A stretch of 64,000 nt of DNA, from assembly GCF_001524445.2 (NCBI RefSeq), contig NZ_CP013418.1:2480001-2544000 (forward strand). Reading direction: 5' to 3'. The notes beneath the pieces are model-generated. The model was not told where the DNA came from. It saw only the letters and a program-made list of their open reading frames with translations, and searched no databases. How positions within the stretch are numbered: the stretch's first letter is position 1; each line of letters begins with the position of its first letter. This stretch comes from Burkholderia savannae. Its GTDB lineage: Bacteria > Pseudomonadota > Gammaproteobacteria > Burkholderiales > Burkholderiaceae. The position numbers were made by a program, and so were the translations under genes. This document shows positions 44,110-52,418 of this stretch, piece by piece.

Positions 44110-45690
44110 ATGAGCATGAAGAACAGGCGGGCGATGTCGTTGTGCGTGGAATGCGTGCTGCTGCTGATCGTGTTCGCATGTTCGCTGGCCGTGCGCGACA
44201 CCGCGTCGCGCCCGGCATCCGCTTTGCTCCCGTCGATCCCGCTCGTGCGCGCGACGCAGGTGGCCGAGCAGGTCGGCGCGCTCGCCGAGCCGAGCCGGCC
44301 GCACGCCGAAGCGATCGCATTCCCGCTCGCGGAATCCGCGCCGCTCGATGCGCCGCCGCTTTTCGCGGCCGTCCGCACGACCGTCGCCCGTGTGCTGGCC
44401 GCTTCCGGCAAGGGAATCGTCATCGGCCTGTGCGCGGCGTATCTGTGGTCGTTCGCGCTGCTGACTTTCGTCTACGCGACGCGCCACTACGTATTCAGCC
44501 TCGATCGCCTGTTCAAGCCGCAAAGCGCGCCGTATCGCGCGATCACGCGTGCGGACTGGCCGGAGATCACGGTGTTCGTGGCCGCGCACAACGAGGAAGC
44601 GGTGGTCGTCGATTGCCTGATGGCGCTCCTCGCGACGACCTATCCGCGCGACCGGCTGACGATCGTGCCCGTCAACGACCGCTCGACCGACAACACGCGC
44701 GCGCTGATCGACGAAGTGCAGGCGCTCGCGCCCGATCTCATCAAGCCGTTTCACCGCGAGAGCGGCAAGCCCGGCAAGGCGGCGGCCCTGAAGGACGCGC
44801 TGCGCGAGATCCGCGGCGACATCATGGTCGTGTTCGATGCCGACTATCTGCCGCGCCCGGGCCTGCTCGGCGAACTGGTCGCGCCGTTCTTCGATCCGGA
44901 AGTGGGCGCGGTGATGGGCCGCGTCGTGCCGCAGAACGCGGATCGCAACCTGCTCGCGCGGCTGCTCGATCTCGAGCGCGCGGGCGGCTATCAGGTGAAC
45001 CAGCAGGCGCGCAACAATCTCGGCCTCGTGCCGCAATACGGCGGCACGGTAGGCGGCATCCGCAAGAGCGCGCTCGACGCGGTCGGCGGCTGGCGCGACG
45101 ACACGCTCGCCGAAGACACCGACATGACGTACCGGCTGCTGCTGAGCGACTGGCGCACCGTCTATCTGAACCATGCGGAGTGCTACGAGGAAGTGCCGGA
45201 GCGGTGGCCCGTGCGGGCGCGCCAGCTCACCCGCTGGGCGAAGGGGCACAACCAGACGCTGTTCCGCTACCTGATTCCGCTGCTGCGCAGCCCGGTGACG
45301 TCGCGGCGTTGCCGCCTCGACGGCGCGCTGCTGCTCGGCGTGTTCACGATGCCCGCGCTCCTCGCGCTCGCGTGGGGCATCGCGCTCGCGCTCTATCTGA
45401 CGAACGGCATCGATTCGCTCGCGCTCGGCCTGCTCGTTTCGGTGTTCGCGCTGTTCGCGTTCGGCACGTTCGGCAACTTCGGCGTGTTCTTCGAGATCGT
45501 CGTCGCCGCGCGCCTCGACGGCCGCGCGACGCGGCTGCGGCTCGTGCCGGTGAACGTCGTCGGATTCTGCGTGACGATCGCGGCCGTCATCGCCGCGCTA
45601 TGGGGGCTCGCGCTCGACGTGCTGCTGCGTCGCGAGCTGCGTTGGGACAAGACCGAGCGCTTTCGCCGGCCGCTGAAATCGGGACGATGA
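44110..45690 (+). CDS. Processive family-2 glycosyltransferase, polysaccharide synthase (526 aa)
   Basis: Inner-membrane synthase that polymerises and probably translocates a glycan. Topology: two N-terminal membrane helices (about 10-28 and 101-122), a cytosolic GT-A domain, three C-terminal helices (about 402-425, 435-466, 475-505). Catalytic residues: FVAAHNEEAVVV and VNDRSTDNT, DxD in FDADYLPRPG (243-245), the TED-like AEDTDM (335-336), and QLTRW (372-376), the mark of processive synthases such as cellulose, hyaluronan and PgaC enzymes. No PilZ domain is attached. The ATG at 44110 is chosen ahead of the first helix. It is followed after three bases by the beta-helix gene. Confidence 0.9.
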   Translation: MSMKNRRAMSLCVECVLLLIVFACSLAVRDTASRPASALLPSIPLVRATQVAEQVGALAEPSRPHAEAIAFPLAESAPLDAPPLFAAVRTTVARVLAASGKGIVIGLCAAYLWSFALLTFVYATRHYVFSLDRLFKPQSAPYRAITRADWPEITVFVAAHNEEAVVVDCLMALLATTYPRDRLTIVPVNDRSTDNTRALIDEVQALAPDLIKPFHRESGKPGKAAALKDALREIRGDIMVVFDADYLPRPGLLGELVAPFFDPEVGAVMGRVVPQNADRNLLARLLDLERAGGYQVNQQARNNLGLVPQYGGTVGGIRKSALDAVGGWRDDTLAEDTDMTYRLLLSDWRTVYLNHAECYEEVPERWPVRARQLTRWAKGHNQTLFRYLIPLLRSPVTSRRCRLDGALLLGVFTMPALLALAWGIALALYLTNGIDSLALGLLVSVFALFAFGTFGNFGVFFEIVVAARLDGRATRLRLVPVNVVGFCVTIAAVIAALWGLALDVLLRRELRWDKTERFRRPLKSGR

Positions 45691-45693
45691 GCG

Positions 45694-46683
45694 ATGACGA
45701 CCTTCAACGTGATCATGCCGGTGGCCGGAATGCTCAGCCTGCCGTTTCTGCCGCTTTTGAACGAGCTGGTGAGGCGCAGCGACGTCAGTGCGCTGCCGAT
45801 CGGCGACGGCCCGTTCGTCGACTATCCGCGTCGCGCCGAGCAGTGGCTCGACGCGTTGCGCGCGAACGCGCGCGGCGAGCCGCTCGCGCAGGGCGAAGCG
45901 GCACCGTGGCAGGCGCTCGGCCTGCGCGTCGAGCACGTCGACGCGCTCTGCCTCGCGCGCGGCGACCGGCGCGACGGCGTGCTGTATGCGGACCGGATGA
46001 TCTCGCTCGGCGCGGGCGCGCAAGCGGCATACGCGTTCGCCGAGGAGCGCATCGAGATGCGCGCGGGCGCGACGCTCGGCGGGTTCGCGTACGCGCCGAA
46101 CGTCGACATCGACAACACGCTCGTACACGGCGCGGTGATCGGGCAGACGGTGCGCATGCACGGCTGCGGCGGCTTCGCGAATCTGCACGGCACGCCGATC
46201 GTGTTCGGCCGCGTCGCGCGCGCGCTCGGCCGCGACGGCACGCTGGCGCCGCATCGCGCGCTGTCGCTCGCGAGCCGCCTGGCCGGCGTTCCGCACCGCG
46301 TGCTGGACGGCCGCTATCTGGTGCATCGCGACGTGCGCATGCCGTCGCACACGATCCTGCACGGCACGCTGATCGTCGAGGGCCGGCTGACGCTCGGCGA
46401 GGGCTGCGTGCTGATCGGCAGCGTGAAGGCGCACAGCGTCGTGCTCGAATGCGATGCGCTGTTGAACGGCGCGGTGTTCGCTCGCGACGACGTGCTGCTC
46501 GACGACGCGAGCTGCATCGACGGCGTCGTGTCCGCGGGCGGCCTGTTGCGGCTGACGGGCGCACGCATCGGCGCGGCCGATCATCCGGTCAGCGCGTGCG
46601 CGCGCGACGTGTCGGTGGTCGGCCATGCGTGCGTGCACGGCGATCTCGTCGCGTGGCGCAGCGGCTGGTATCACGCGTCGTAA
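45694..46683 (+). CDS. Left-handed beta-helix-like protein of the polysaccharide operon (329 aa)
   Basis: Soluble protein without a signal peptide (a hydrophobic N-terminal stretch MPVAGMLSLPFLPLL is present but preceded by no basic residues). From about residue 105 it shows short repeating strands with small residues (MRAGATLGGFAYAP, LHGTLIVEGRLTLGEGCVL, CIDGVVSAGGLLRLTGARIG) as in bactofilins or hexapeptide beta-helices. There is no clear acyltransferase histidine. It is probably a scaffold or assembly factor for the synthase three bases upstream. Function unknown. Confidence 0.7.
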   Translation: MTTFNVIMPVAGMLSLPFLPLLNELVRRSDVSALPIGDGPFVDYPRRAEQWLDALRANARGEPLAQGEAAPWQALGLRVEHVDALCLARGDRRDGVLYADRMISLGAGAQAAYAFAEERIEMRAGATLGGFAYAPNVDIDNTLVHGAVIGQTVRMHGCGGFANLHGTPIVFGRVARALGRDGTLAPHRALSLASRLAGVPHRVLDGRYLVHRDVRMPSHTILHGTLIVEGRLTLGEGCVLIGSVKAHSVVLECDALLNGAVFARDDVLLDDASCIDGVVSAGGLLRLTGARIGAADHPVSACARDVSVVGHACVHGDLVAWRSGWYHAS

Positions 46684-46696
46684 CAAGGAGATCGAC

Positions 46697-47911
46697 ATGC
46701 ATGCGCTTTGTTGCCGGCGCGACCCGCCCGTTCCTCTCGCCGCCCTCGCGCTTGCGTGTGCGTGCGCGCTCGGCGCGCCGAACGCACATGCGGCGCCGGC
46801 TTCCGGCGACGTGCCGGTCGCGGCCGCCGCCGACGCGCCTATTGCGGTTTCCGTCGCGTCGTCCGCGCCTGTCGCCGTGCCGGCTGCCGCTGCTGTTGCC
46901 GTGCCGACCGCGGCGTCGCCCGAGCCGTCCGCGTCGCGCTTGTCGTCCGCGCCGAACGCGATCGCATCGGCGTCCGCGTCCGCATCCGCATCTGCGTCCA
47001 CGGCGACGTCCGCGTCCGCCCCCCTTTCGGCGCCGCCGGCTGCGCCGCTCGTCATCGTGCCGCGAGAGTTCGACGACATGGCGCTCGTGAAGGTCGATTC
47101 GGAAGGCATGCCCGACGGCTATCCGCTCGCCGAGGTCACGCCCGATCAGGAGAACCAACCGACATTGCCGGAAGCGATCGTCACGCACGTCCAGGCGCCG
47201 GCGGAGCGGCACACGGAGCTGTCGCTCGCGTATTCGATGGCGCACGTGACGAACGGCTATGGCGACTGGTACGGCGTGCATCTGCGCGGTCTCTATCAGG
47301 CGGGCGGCCGCACGTTCATCGGCGAGCTCGCGCAACTGCACCGCTTCCACGAGAGCACGCAGCTCGGCGCGATCACGTACGTACAGGACATGGGGCCGGA
47401 CTGGTTCGGCGCCGTCGGATTGTCCGGCACGACGTCCGGCACGATTCTGCCGAGCGCGCGCGTCGACCTGTCGCTCAACCGCAAGCTGCTGTCGAACCGG
47501 TCGCTCGTGTTGTCGGCGGGCGCGGGCTACGCGTGGAACCGCAACGGTCACCGCGATCAGCTTTATCACCTCGGCGCGATCTGGTATGCGGTGCCGAAGT
47601 GGATCTTCGAGGCGGGCTGGAACTACACGGTCGACTCCCCGGGTTCCGTGAAGGCGCCTGCGTATTACGGCGCGGTCACGTACGGCGAGGTCGGCAAGAG
47701 CGTGATCGTGCTGCGCGGCAGCTTCGGCCGCGAGGCGTATCAGGCGATCAGCAACAACGCGCAGATCACCGATTTCCGCAGCCACGAGGTGTCGCTGAAG
47801 TGGCGCTACTGGTTCACGCGCAAGTGGGGCACGCAAGTCGAGTTCGACTACTACCACAACCCGTACTACTCGCGGATCGGCGGGGAGGTCGGGATGTTCT
47901 ATCGGTGGTGA
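46697..47911 (+). CDS. Outer-membrane beta-barrel protein, YaiO-like (404 aa)
   Basis: Likely export or surface component of the polysaccharide locus. Signal peptide at residues 1 to about 32. A long Ala/Ser/Pro low-complexity linker (about 33-118) is encoded partly by a GC(A/G)TCC-type hexanucleotide repeat near 46965-47020. From about 150 to the end, alternating amphipathic strands with many aromatic residues (YAWNRNGHRDQLYHLGAIWY) end in VGMFYRW, with the terminal aromatic residue typical of outer-membrane barrels. AAGGAG precedes the ATG. The barrel resembles YaiO-family proteins. Confidence 0.8.
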   Translation: MHALCCRRDPPVPLAALALACACALGAPNAHAAPASGDVPVAAAADAPIAVSVASSAPVAVPAAAAVAVPTAASPEPSASRLSSAPNAIASASASASASASTATSASAPLSAPPAAPLVIVPREFDDMALVKVDSEGMPDGYPLAEVTPDQENQPTLPEAIVTHVQAPAERHTELSLAYSMAHVTNGYGDWYGVHLRGLYQAGGRTFIGELAQLHRFHESTQLGAITYVQDMGPDWFGAVGLSGTTSGTILPSARVDLSLNRKLLSNRSLVLSAGAGYAWNRNGHRDQLYHLGAIWYAVPKWIFEAGWNYTVDSPGSVKAPAYYGAVTYGEVGKSVIVLRGSFGREAYQAISNNAQITDFRSHEVSLKWRYWFTRKWGTQVEFDYYHNPYYSRIGGEVGMFYRW

Positions 47912-47922
47912 CGGGCGGGCGC

Positions 47923-48726
47923 ATGGATACCGATCCCATCCCGTCGCCCGATGATCGTTCGCTGCGCACGCACGCGCATCCGCGGCGCTGGCTCGCATCG
48001 GCCGCGCTACTCACGCCCGCGCTGTACGCGCTGCTATGGTTCGCGCTGCCGTACGCGTGGCGGTACTGGTGCGCGGTGGTCGGCTGGGGTGCGCGACAGA
48101 TCGATCCGTCGCTGGACGCGGTCGTGCTCGGCTATCCGGCGCACGCGCTGCGCGTGCCGCTGCTGTCGATCAATCTCGCCGCTCGGATGCCGAGCGGCGC
48201 GCTGCTGTTCGCGACCGCGGCGGCCTGCGCGGCGGGATTCTCGGCCACGTTCGTTCGTCGGGCGAGATGGCTGCCGGTTGCGTACCTGCTGAGGATCGCG
48301 ACGTTCGCGCAGCTGATGATCTGCCTGTATTTCTGGACGATGTACGGGCCGCCCGCTGCCGCCGCCTCGCCCGCAGGCGCGGTGGCGGATACGTTCCCGT
48401 ACGACGCATCGCTTCATCTGCGAGACGTGTTCGTGATGAACGTCGCGGCGATCGCGCTGATTCCGCTCGTGATGGCGGCGCTCTACTACCCGCTCGATTT
48501 CTCCCTCGCGCAGAAGGCGTTCGCGTCGCTCCTCGTACTCGGTTATTTCATGGCGGCGCTGCCGTTCGTGCTGCTGCTGCACGCGGTCGTCATCTATCAC
48601 GGCTCGCTGCTGTTCGTGCCGTTCTGCTATTTCGTGCTCGGCGCGCCGTTGCTGATCGGATTGCTCATCACGCTCTACAGCTATTGCGCGAGCTGGCACG
48701 GCGCGTTGACGCGAGAGCCGCCGTGA
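47923..48726 (+). CDS. Integral membrane protein of the polysaccharide operon (267 aa)
   Basis: Inner-membrane protein with about five or six transmembrane helices (for example LTPALYALLWFALPYAW, LLRIATFAQLMICLYFW, ALPFVLLLHAVVIY, LLIGLLITLYSYCA). No catalytic motif recognised. A GTG 15 bases upstream overlaps the previous stop (GTGA) and is in frame, so translation may begin there and be coupled. Position between barrel and deacetylase suggests a role in assembly or export of the polymer. Confidence 0.75.
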   Translation: MDTDPIPSPDDRSLRTHAHPRRWLASAALLTPALYALLWFALPYAWRYWCAVVGWGARQIDPSLDAVVLGYPAHALRVPLLSINLAARMPSGALLFATAAACAAGFSATFVRRARWLPVAYLLRIATFAQLMICLYFWTMYGPPAAAASPAGAVADTFPYDASLHLRDVFVMNVAAIALIPLVMAALYYPLDFSLAQKAFASLLVLGYFMAALPFVLLLHAVVIYHGSLLFVPFCYFVLGAPLLIGLLITLYSYCASWHGALTREPP

Positions 48727-49050
48727 GCGGCCGACGAGAGAAACCGCTTCCGTATCAGCGCTGAGACGATTTCGCGAGATTTCGTCGGGAGGGCGCCGCA
48801 CGATCGGCCGCAGAGCCTGATCGATCGGGCATCCGAAGCAAATGGCACGGAGCTCGCTTTCACCGGGGGGTAGGTCCGATTGCCGTGCCGCGCCGAATGG
48901 GCGCGGCGCAGTCGTCGGAAGACGCCGGGCAATGCGCCGGCGTGACAAACGGCCATCACATCCACGAGGCCGGGGCCGGTGTGCCGGGCGGCGCGTCTGA
49001 CGCGCCGCAGCCGGTCGCGAGCCGCCCTTCCCTGAAGAGAGGAGCGAACC
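48727..49050 (+). other. Structured leader before the deacetylase gene
   Basis: No gene in 324 bases. GGCACGG (48844-48850) can pair with CCGTGCC (48883-48889), and CCGCGCC-GAATG-GGCGCGG (48888-48906) forms a competing hairpin that shares CC at 48888-48889. It could be an untranslated regulatory leader within the operon. It matches no riboswitch I know. AAGAGAGGAG precedes the next ATG. Confidence 0.4.
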
Positions 49051-51204
49051 ATGTTGGCGAAGTCAGGCAAATTCCTGCGGGTCGTGTTCGCGTTGTTCGC
49101 GCTCGCGCTTGCGTTCGGGCCGGGCGTTGCGCGCGCGGTCACCAATCAATTGCTGCTGCTGGTTCCGGACACGCTCACGCTGCCCGATCCGAGAGTGTCC
49201 GCGTGGCTCGACAGCGCGCAAGAAGAAGGGCTTCAGATCAAGCTGATCACGGATAGTCAGTTCATGCAGGCGGGCGCGACGCTGTCGCAATATCCGGGGC
49301 TCATCCTACCCGACCAGGTGCATACGGTTGCCGACGACACGCTCGTCACCGCAATCCAGAACTATGCGCTGAATGGCGGCAAGGTGATGCTCGTCTATGA
49401 TTTCGGCGTGCTGAATTCTGCGGGCTTCTATCCGGTTCCGAAGTCGCGCTTCAGCTCGATGGTGGGCGTCGATTACGTGCTCTACAGCCAACTGCTCGGC
49501 AACACGATCGGCCTCGGCAACGTGACCGGCATGAGCAGCTGGCTGCGCACGATTCAGGTGCCGCCCGGCAAGTCGATGGCGTGGACGACGACGTCGTCGT
49601 CCACGACGACGAGCGCGCTGCTGTCGGCCGCCACCGGCACGACAAGCGCGGCCACGACCGGCACGGCCACGTCGGGCACGCTGATGTACCTGAGCGCGAG
49701 CCCGTCGAACCCGGGCGGTCTGCAGGGCTACAACCACAGCGCATGGTTCGGCTATACGCTGCCGAAGGACGGCAAGGGCACGTTCACGTCGACCGCGCCG
49801 AAGCTGACGGGGTTCGTCACCGGCAAGCCGGTGAAGTCGGGCACGTACAGCGCGAGCTCTCTGACGACGAGCACGTCCACGACGCTGACCGGAACCGCGA
49901 GCACGCTGCTCACGACGGCGGGGACGCTGACCGACACGCTCGAAGGCATCTCGGGCTACGTGTACGGCTTCCTCACGTATCCGAGCTTCGTCACGCAAGG
50001 CACGTACACCGGCACGACGATCCTGACCTCGCCGAGCTTTGGCCTCGTATCGGGCTACAACACGTACGGCAACGGCGGCGTGCTGTTCGTGAACCTGCCG
50101 CTCGCGTACCTCGACGGCCAGACGGACGGGATGCTGATCCACGGCTTCCTGCATTACTTCGGCACGGGCCTGTTGAGCCTGCCGTCGCTGTCGAATCTGC
50201 CGAGGGCGCGGGCCGGGCTCGTGTTCAACTGGCACTTCTGCGCGGAAGACCAGATTCAGCCGGCGCAGACTCTGAAGAACCTCGGCGTGTGGGCGAACGG
50301 CCCGTTCTCGATCGTGTTCACCGCCGGCCCCGACGAAGCGACGTTCGGCGACGGCGACGGCATCAACCTCGACTACAATTCGACCGCGCTGAATCTCGTC
50401 AGGTACTTCCTGTCGAGAGGACATCACGTGGGCAGCCACGGCGGCTGGATTCACGACTACTGGGGCGCGTATGCGAGCGAGACGGACCAGAGCACGTTCC
50501 AGCAGTATCTGGTGATGAACCATCAGGCCGTGATGACCGCGACGGCGATGCCCGACGTCGAATACGCGGCGCCTGAAGGCAACACGCCGACCTGGTCCGT
50601 GAACTGGCTCGAAGCGAACGGCTTCAACGGCTATTACTTCACGGGCCACACCGGTTCCGAGCCGACCCGCGCGTATCGCAACGGCGCATTGTTGAACCCG
50701 GGGCTGTGGGCGTATCCGGTGATGCCGTTCGGCAAGTACGCGACGTTCGAGGAATTCCAGCAGTACGGCGTGTCGACGACCGACATCACGAACTGGTACA
50801 CGAACCTCATCAACTTCGTGGTCGCGAACCGCACGAGCCGTCTGATCTATGCGCACCCGTACGGCGCGTCGTTCTACCCGACCGTGCTGACGTCGATCTT
50901 CACGCAGGCGAACGCGTTGAAGCTGCTCGGCCAGTTCAGGTGGTACACGATGAGCGACATCACGAACTTCGACCGCTCTAGGCTGAACGTGGCGTGGTCG
51001 GCGACGGACATGGGGGCGAGCTGGGCATTCCACGCGAGCCACCCGACGAGCCTCGCGAACATGACGTGGCTGTTGCCGAAGGCGAAGTACGGGATGCCCG
51101 TCGTGACGCAGGGCTCGGCGAGCGTCGATTATTCCGATCCGACGAACTGGCTCGTGATTGCCGGCGCCGGCACGAGCCTCACGTTCACGAGCGCGAAGAT
51201 GTAG
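49051..51204 (+). CDS. Exported polysaccharide-deacetylase-like protein (717 aa)
   Basis: Probable periplasmic carbohydrate esterase. Signal peptide at residues 1 to about 29 (FALFALALAFGPGVARA). The N-terminal part (to about 170) resembles a Rossmann-like sugar-binding fold. A Thr/Ser-rich low-complexity stretch covers about 175-310. The C-terminal half carries the deacetylase signature: LVFNWHFCAEDQ (about 390-401) with the acidic catalytic position, and HHVGSHGG (458-465), the metal-binding HxxxH. This arrangement recalls the PelA/CE18 and CE4 deacetylases that partly deacetylate amino-sugar exopolysaccharides. It fits an amino-sugar polymer made by the synthase upstream. Confidence 0.8.
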   Translation: MLAKSGKFLRVVFALFALALAFGPGVARAVTNQLLLLVPDTLTLPDPRVSAWLDSAQEEGLQIKLITDSQFMQAGATLSQYPGLILPDQVHTVADDTLVTAIQNYALNGGKVMLVYDFGVLNSAGFYPVPKSRFSSMVGVDYVLYSQLLGNTIGLGNVTGMSSWLRTIQVPPGKSMAWTTTSSSTTTSALLSAATGTTSAATTGTATSGTLMYLSASPSNPGGLQGYNHSAWFGYTLPKDGKGTFTSTAPKLTGFVTGKPVKSGTYSASSLTTSTSTTLTGTASTLLTTAGTLTDTLEGISGYVYGFLTYPSFVTQGTYTGTTILTSPSFGLVSGYNTYGNGGVLFVNLPLAYLDGQTDGMLIHGFLHYFGTGLLSLPSLSNLPRARAGLVFNWHFCAEDQIQPAQTLKNLGVWANGPFSIVFTAGPDEATFGDGDGINLDYNSTALNLVRYFLSRGHHVGSHGGWIHDYWGAYASETDQSTFQQYLVMNHQAVMTATAMPDVEYAAPEGNTPTWSVNWLEANGFNGYYFTGHTGSEPTRAYRNGALLNPGLWAYPVMPFGKYATFEEFQQYGVSTTDITNWYTNLINFVVANRTSRLIYAHPYGASFYPTVLTSIFTQANALKLLGQFRWYTMSDITNFDRSRLNVAWSATDMGASWAFHASHPTSLANMTWLLPKAKYGMPVVTQGSASVDYSDPTNWLVIAGAGTSLTFTSAKM

Positions 51205-51293
51205 TGACGCGGCAAACGCGTCGCCGCGCGCGGCTTCGGCCGCGCACGGCGGCGGCGACCTCGAAGCCCAACCGCGCGCAAGCGCACGACATC

Positions 51294-52376
51294 ATGAACC
51301 GGCCCGCGCTCGTCGCGGCCGCTCGCGCATGCGGGGCGGCTCGCCTTCTGCTACGCCGCGCATCGCGCGTCGTACTGCTTGCCATGTGCGGCGTCGCGTT
51401 GTGCGCGCACGCCGCCGAGCTGCAACTGAGCGGCTATTACCAGCGGCCCGACGGCGCGATCACCGTGCGCCTGAACGGGGCCGGCATCGATCCGTACTTC
51501 GCGGCGAAGGCGCTTCTCGCCGCCGCCGACGCGCAGCTCGACGCGCACCGGGCCGCGCGCGCATGGATTGCATGGCTGCTGCCGCGCCAACGCGCGGACG
51601 GCGGCTTCGACCGCTTCTGCGTGAAGGACGGCCAATACACCGCATGCGCGGATGCGGATGCGGACGATTCGATGATGGCGACGTGGATGGAACTGCTCGC
51701 GCGCTTCGCGCCGCAGAACGGGATGCCGGCGAACTGGGAGCGCAGCCTCGCGCGGGCGAGCGCGCATCTCGATACGTTGCTCGACAAACGCACGGGCGTC
51801 TACCAGATTTCGCCGACGCTGCACGTCGCGCTGTTGATGGACAACGTCGAGGTGCACAGCGCGCTGCAGGCGCTCGCCGCGTATTACATCCGCCGCTCCG
51901 ACTACACGCACGCGGGCCCGTGGAGCCAGCGCGCCGACCGGCTGTCGGCGGCGATCCTGCAGGTGTTCTGGCGCGGCACGCAGTCGGGCTTCCGGGCGAG
52001 CACGCAGCAAATCGGCGACACGAGCTTCTACCCGGAGAAGGTCGCGCAGGTGTTCCCGATCCTGTCGGGCATCCGCGTGCCCGATCAATCGAACGCGACG
52101 ATCTACGCGCAATGGATGCGCCGCTACGGCAAGACGTGGCTGCAACTCGCCGGCACCGATTTTCCGTGGGGCTTGATCGCGCTCGTCGCGTACAAGATGA
52201 ACGACTGGAACACCGTCGCGTGCTGGCACGCGCGCTCCGGTCCTTACCGGCACGGCCCGCACTGGAACGTGCTCGAGGAGACGCTCTATCTCGCATTCGA
52301 AAGCAAGATGGCCGATCCGGTCGCGCCCGCGCGCTGCGGGTTCACGACGGCGTCGGCCGCCGCCGTGCTGCGTTGA
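51294..52376 (+). CDS. Exported glycosidase-like alpha-toroid protein (360 aa)
   Basis: Exported protein with a long basic N-region and hydrophobic core (RVVLLAMCGVALCAHA, cleavage near residue 41). The mature part is helical with repeated hairpin patterns (WIAWLLPRQRADGGFDRFC, DDSMMATWMELLARFAP, NVEVHSALQALAAYY, FPWGLIALVAYKMND), as in six-hairpin glycosidases and polysaccharide lyases. The acidic DADADDSMM loop might be catalytic. No family-defining motif is certain. It is 89 bases behind the deacetylase and 42 before glmS; a glycan-trimming role in the same locus is likely. Confidence 0.72.
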   Translation: MNRPALVAAARACGAARLLLRRASRVVLLAMCGVALCAHAAELQLSGYYQRPDGAITVRLNGAGIDPYFAAKALLAAADAQLDAHRAARAWIAWLLPRQRADGGFDRFCVKDGQYTACADADADDSMMATWMELLARFAPQNGMPANWERSLARASAHLDTLLDKRTGVYQISPTLHVALLMDNVEVHSALQALAAYYIRRSDYTHAGPWSQRADRLSAAILQVFWRGTQSGFRASTQQIGDTSFYPEKVAQVFPILSGIRVPDQSNATIYAQWMRRYGKTWLQLAGTDFPWGLIALVAYKMNDWNTVACWHARSGPYRHGPHWNVLEETLYLAFESKMADPVAPARCGFTTASAAAVLR

Positions 52377-52418
52377 AGAAGACGCGCGGGCATCGCTAGT
52401 CACTGGAGGTAACGAGTC

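Noticed and set aside
43947..47090. Long plus-strand open frame through the polysaccharide operon
   Set aside because: Out of frame with the GT2, beta-helix and barrel genes, which have clear motifs and ribosome-binding sites; low-complexity translation.
52377..52418. glmS ribozyme
   Set aside because: Only 42 bases separate glmS from the upstream gene; the ribozyme is a Gram-positive feature and no such fold is present.
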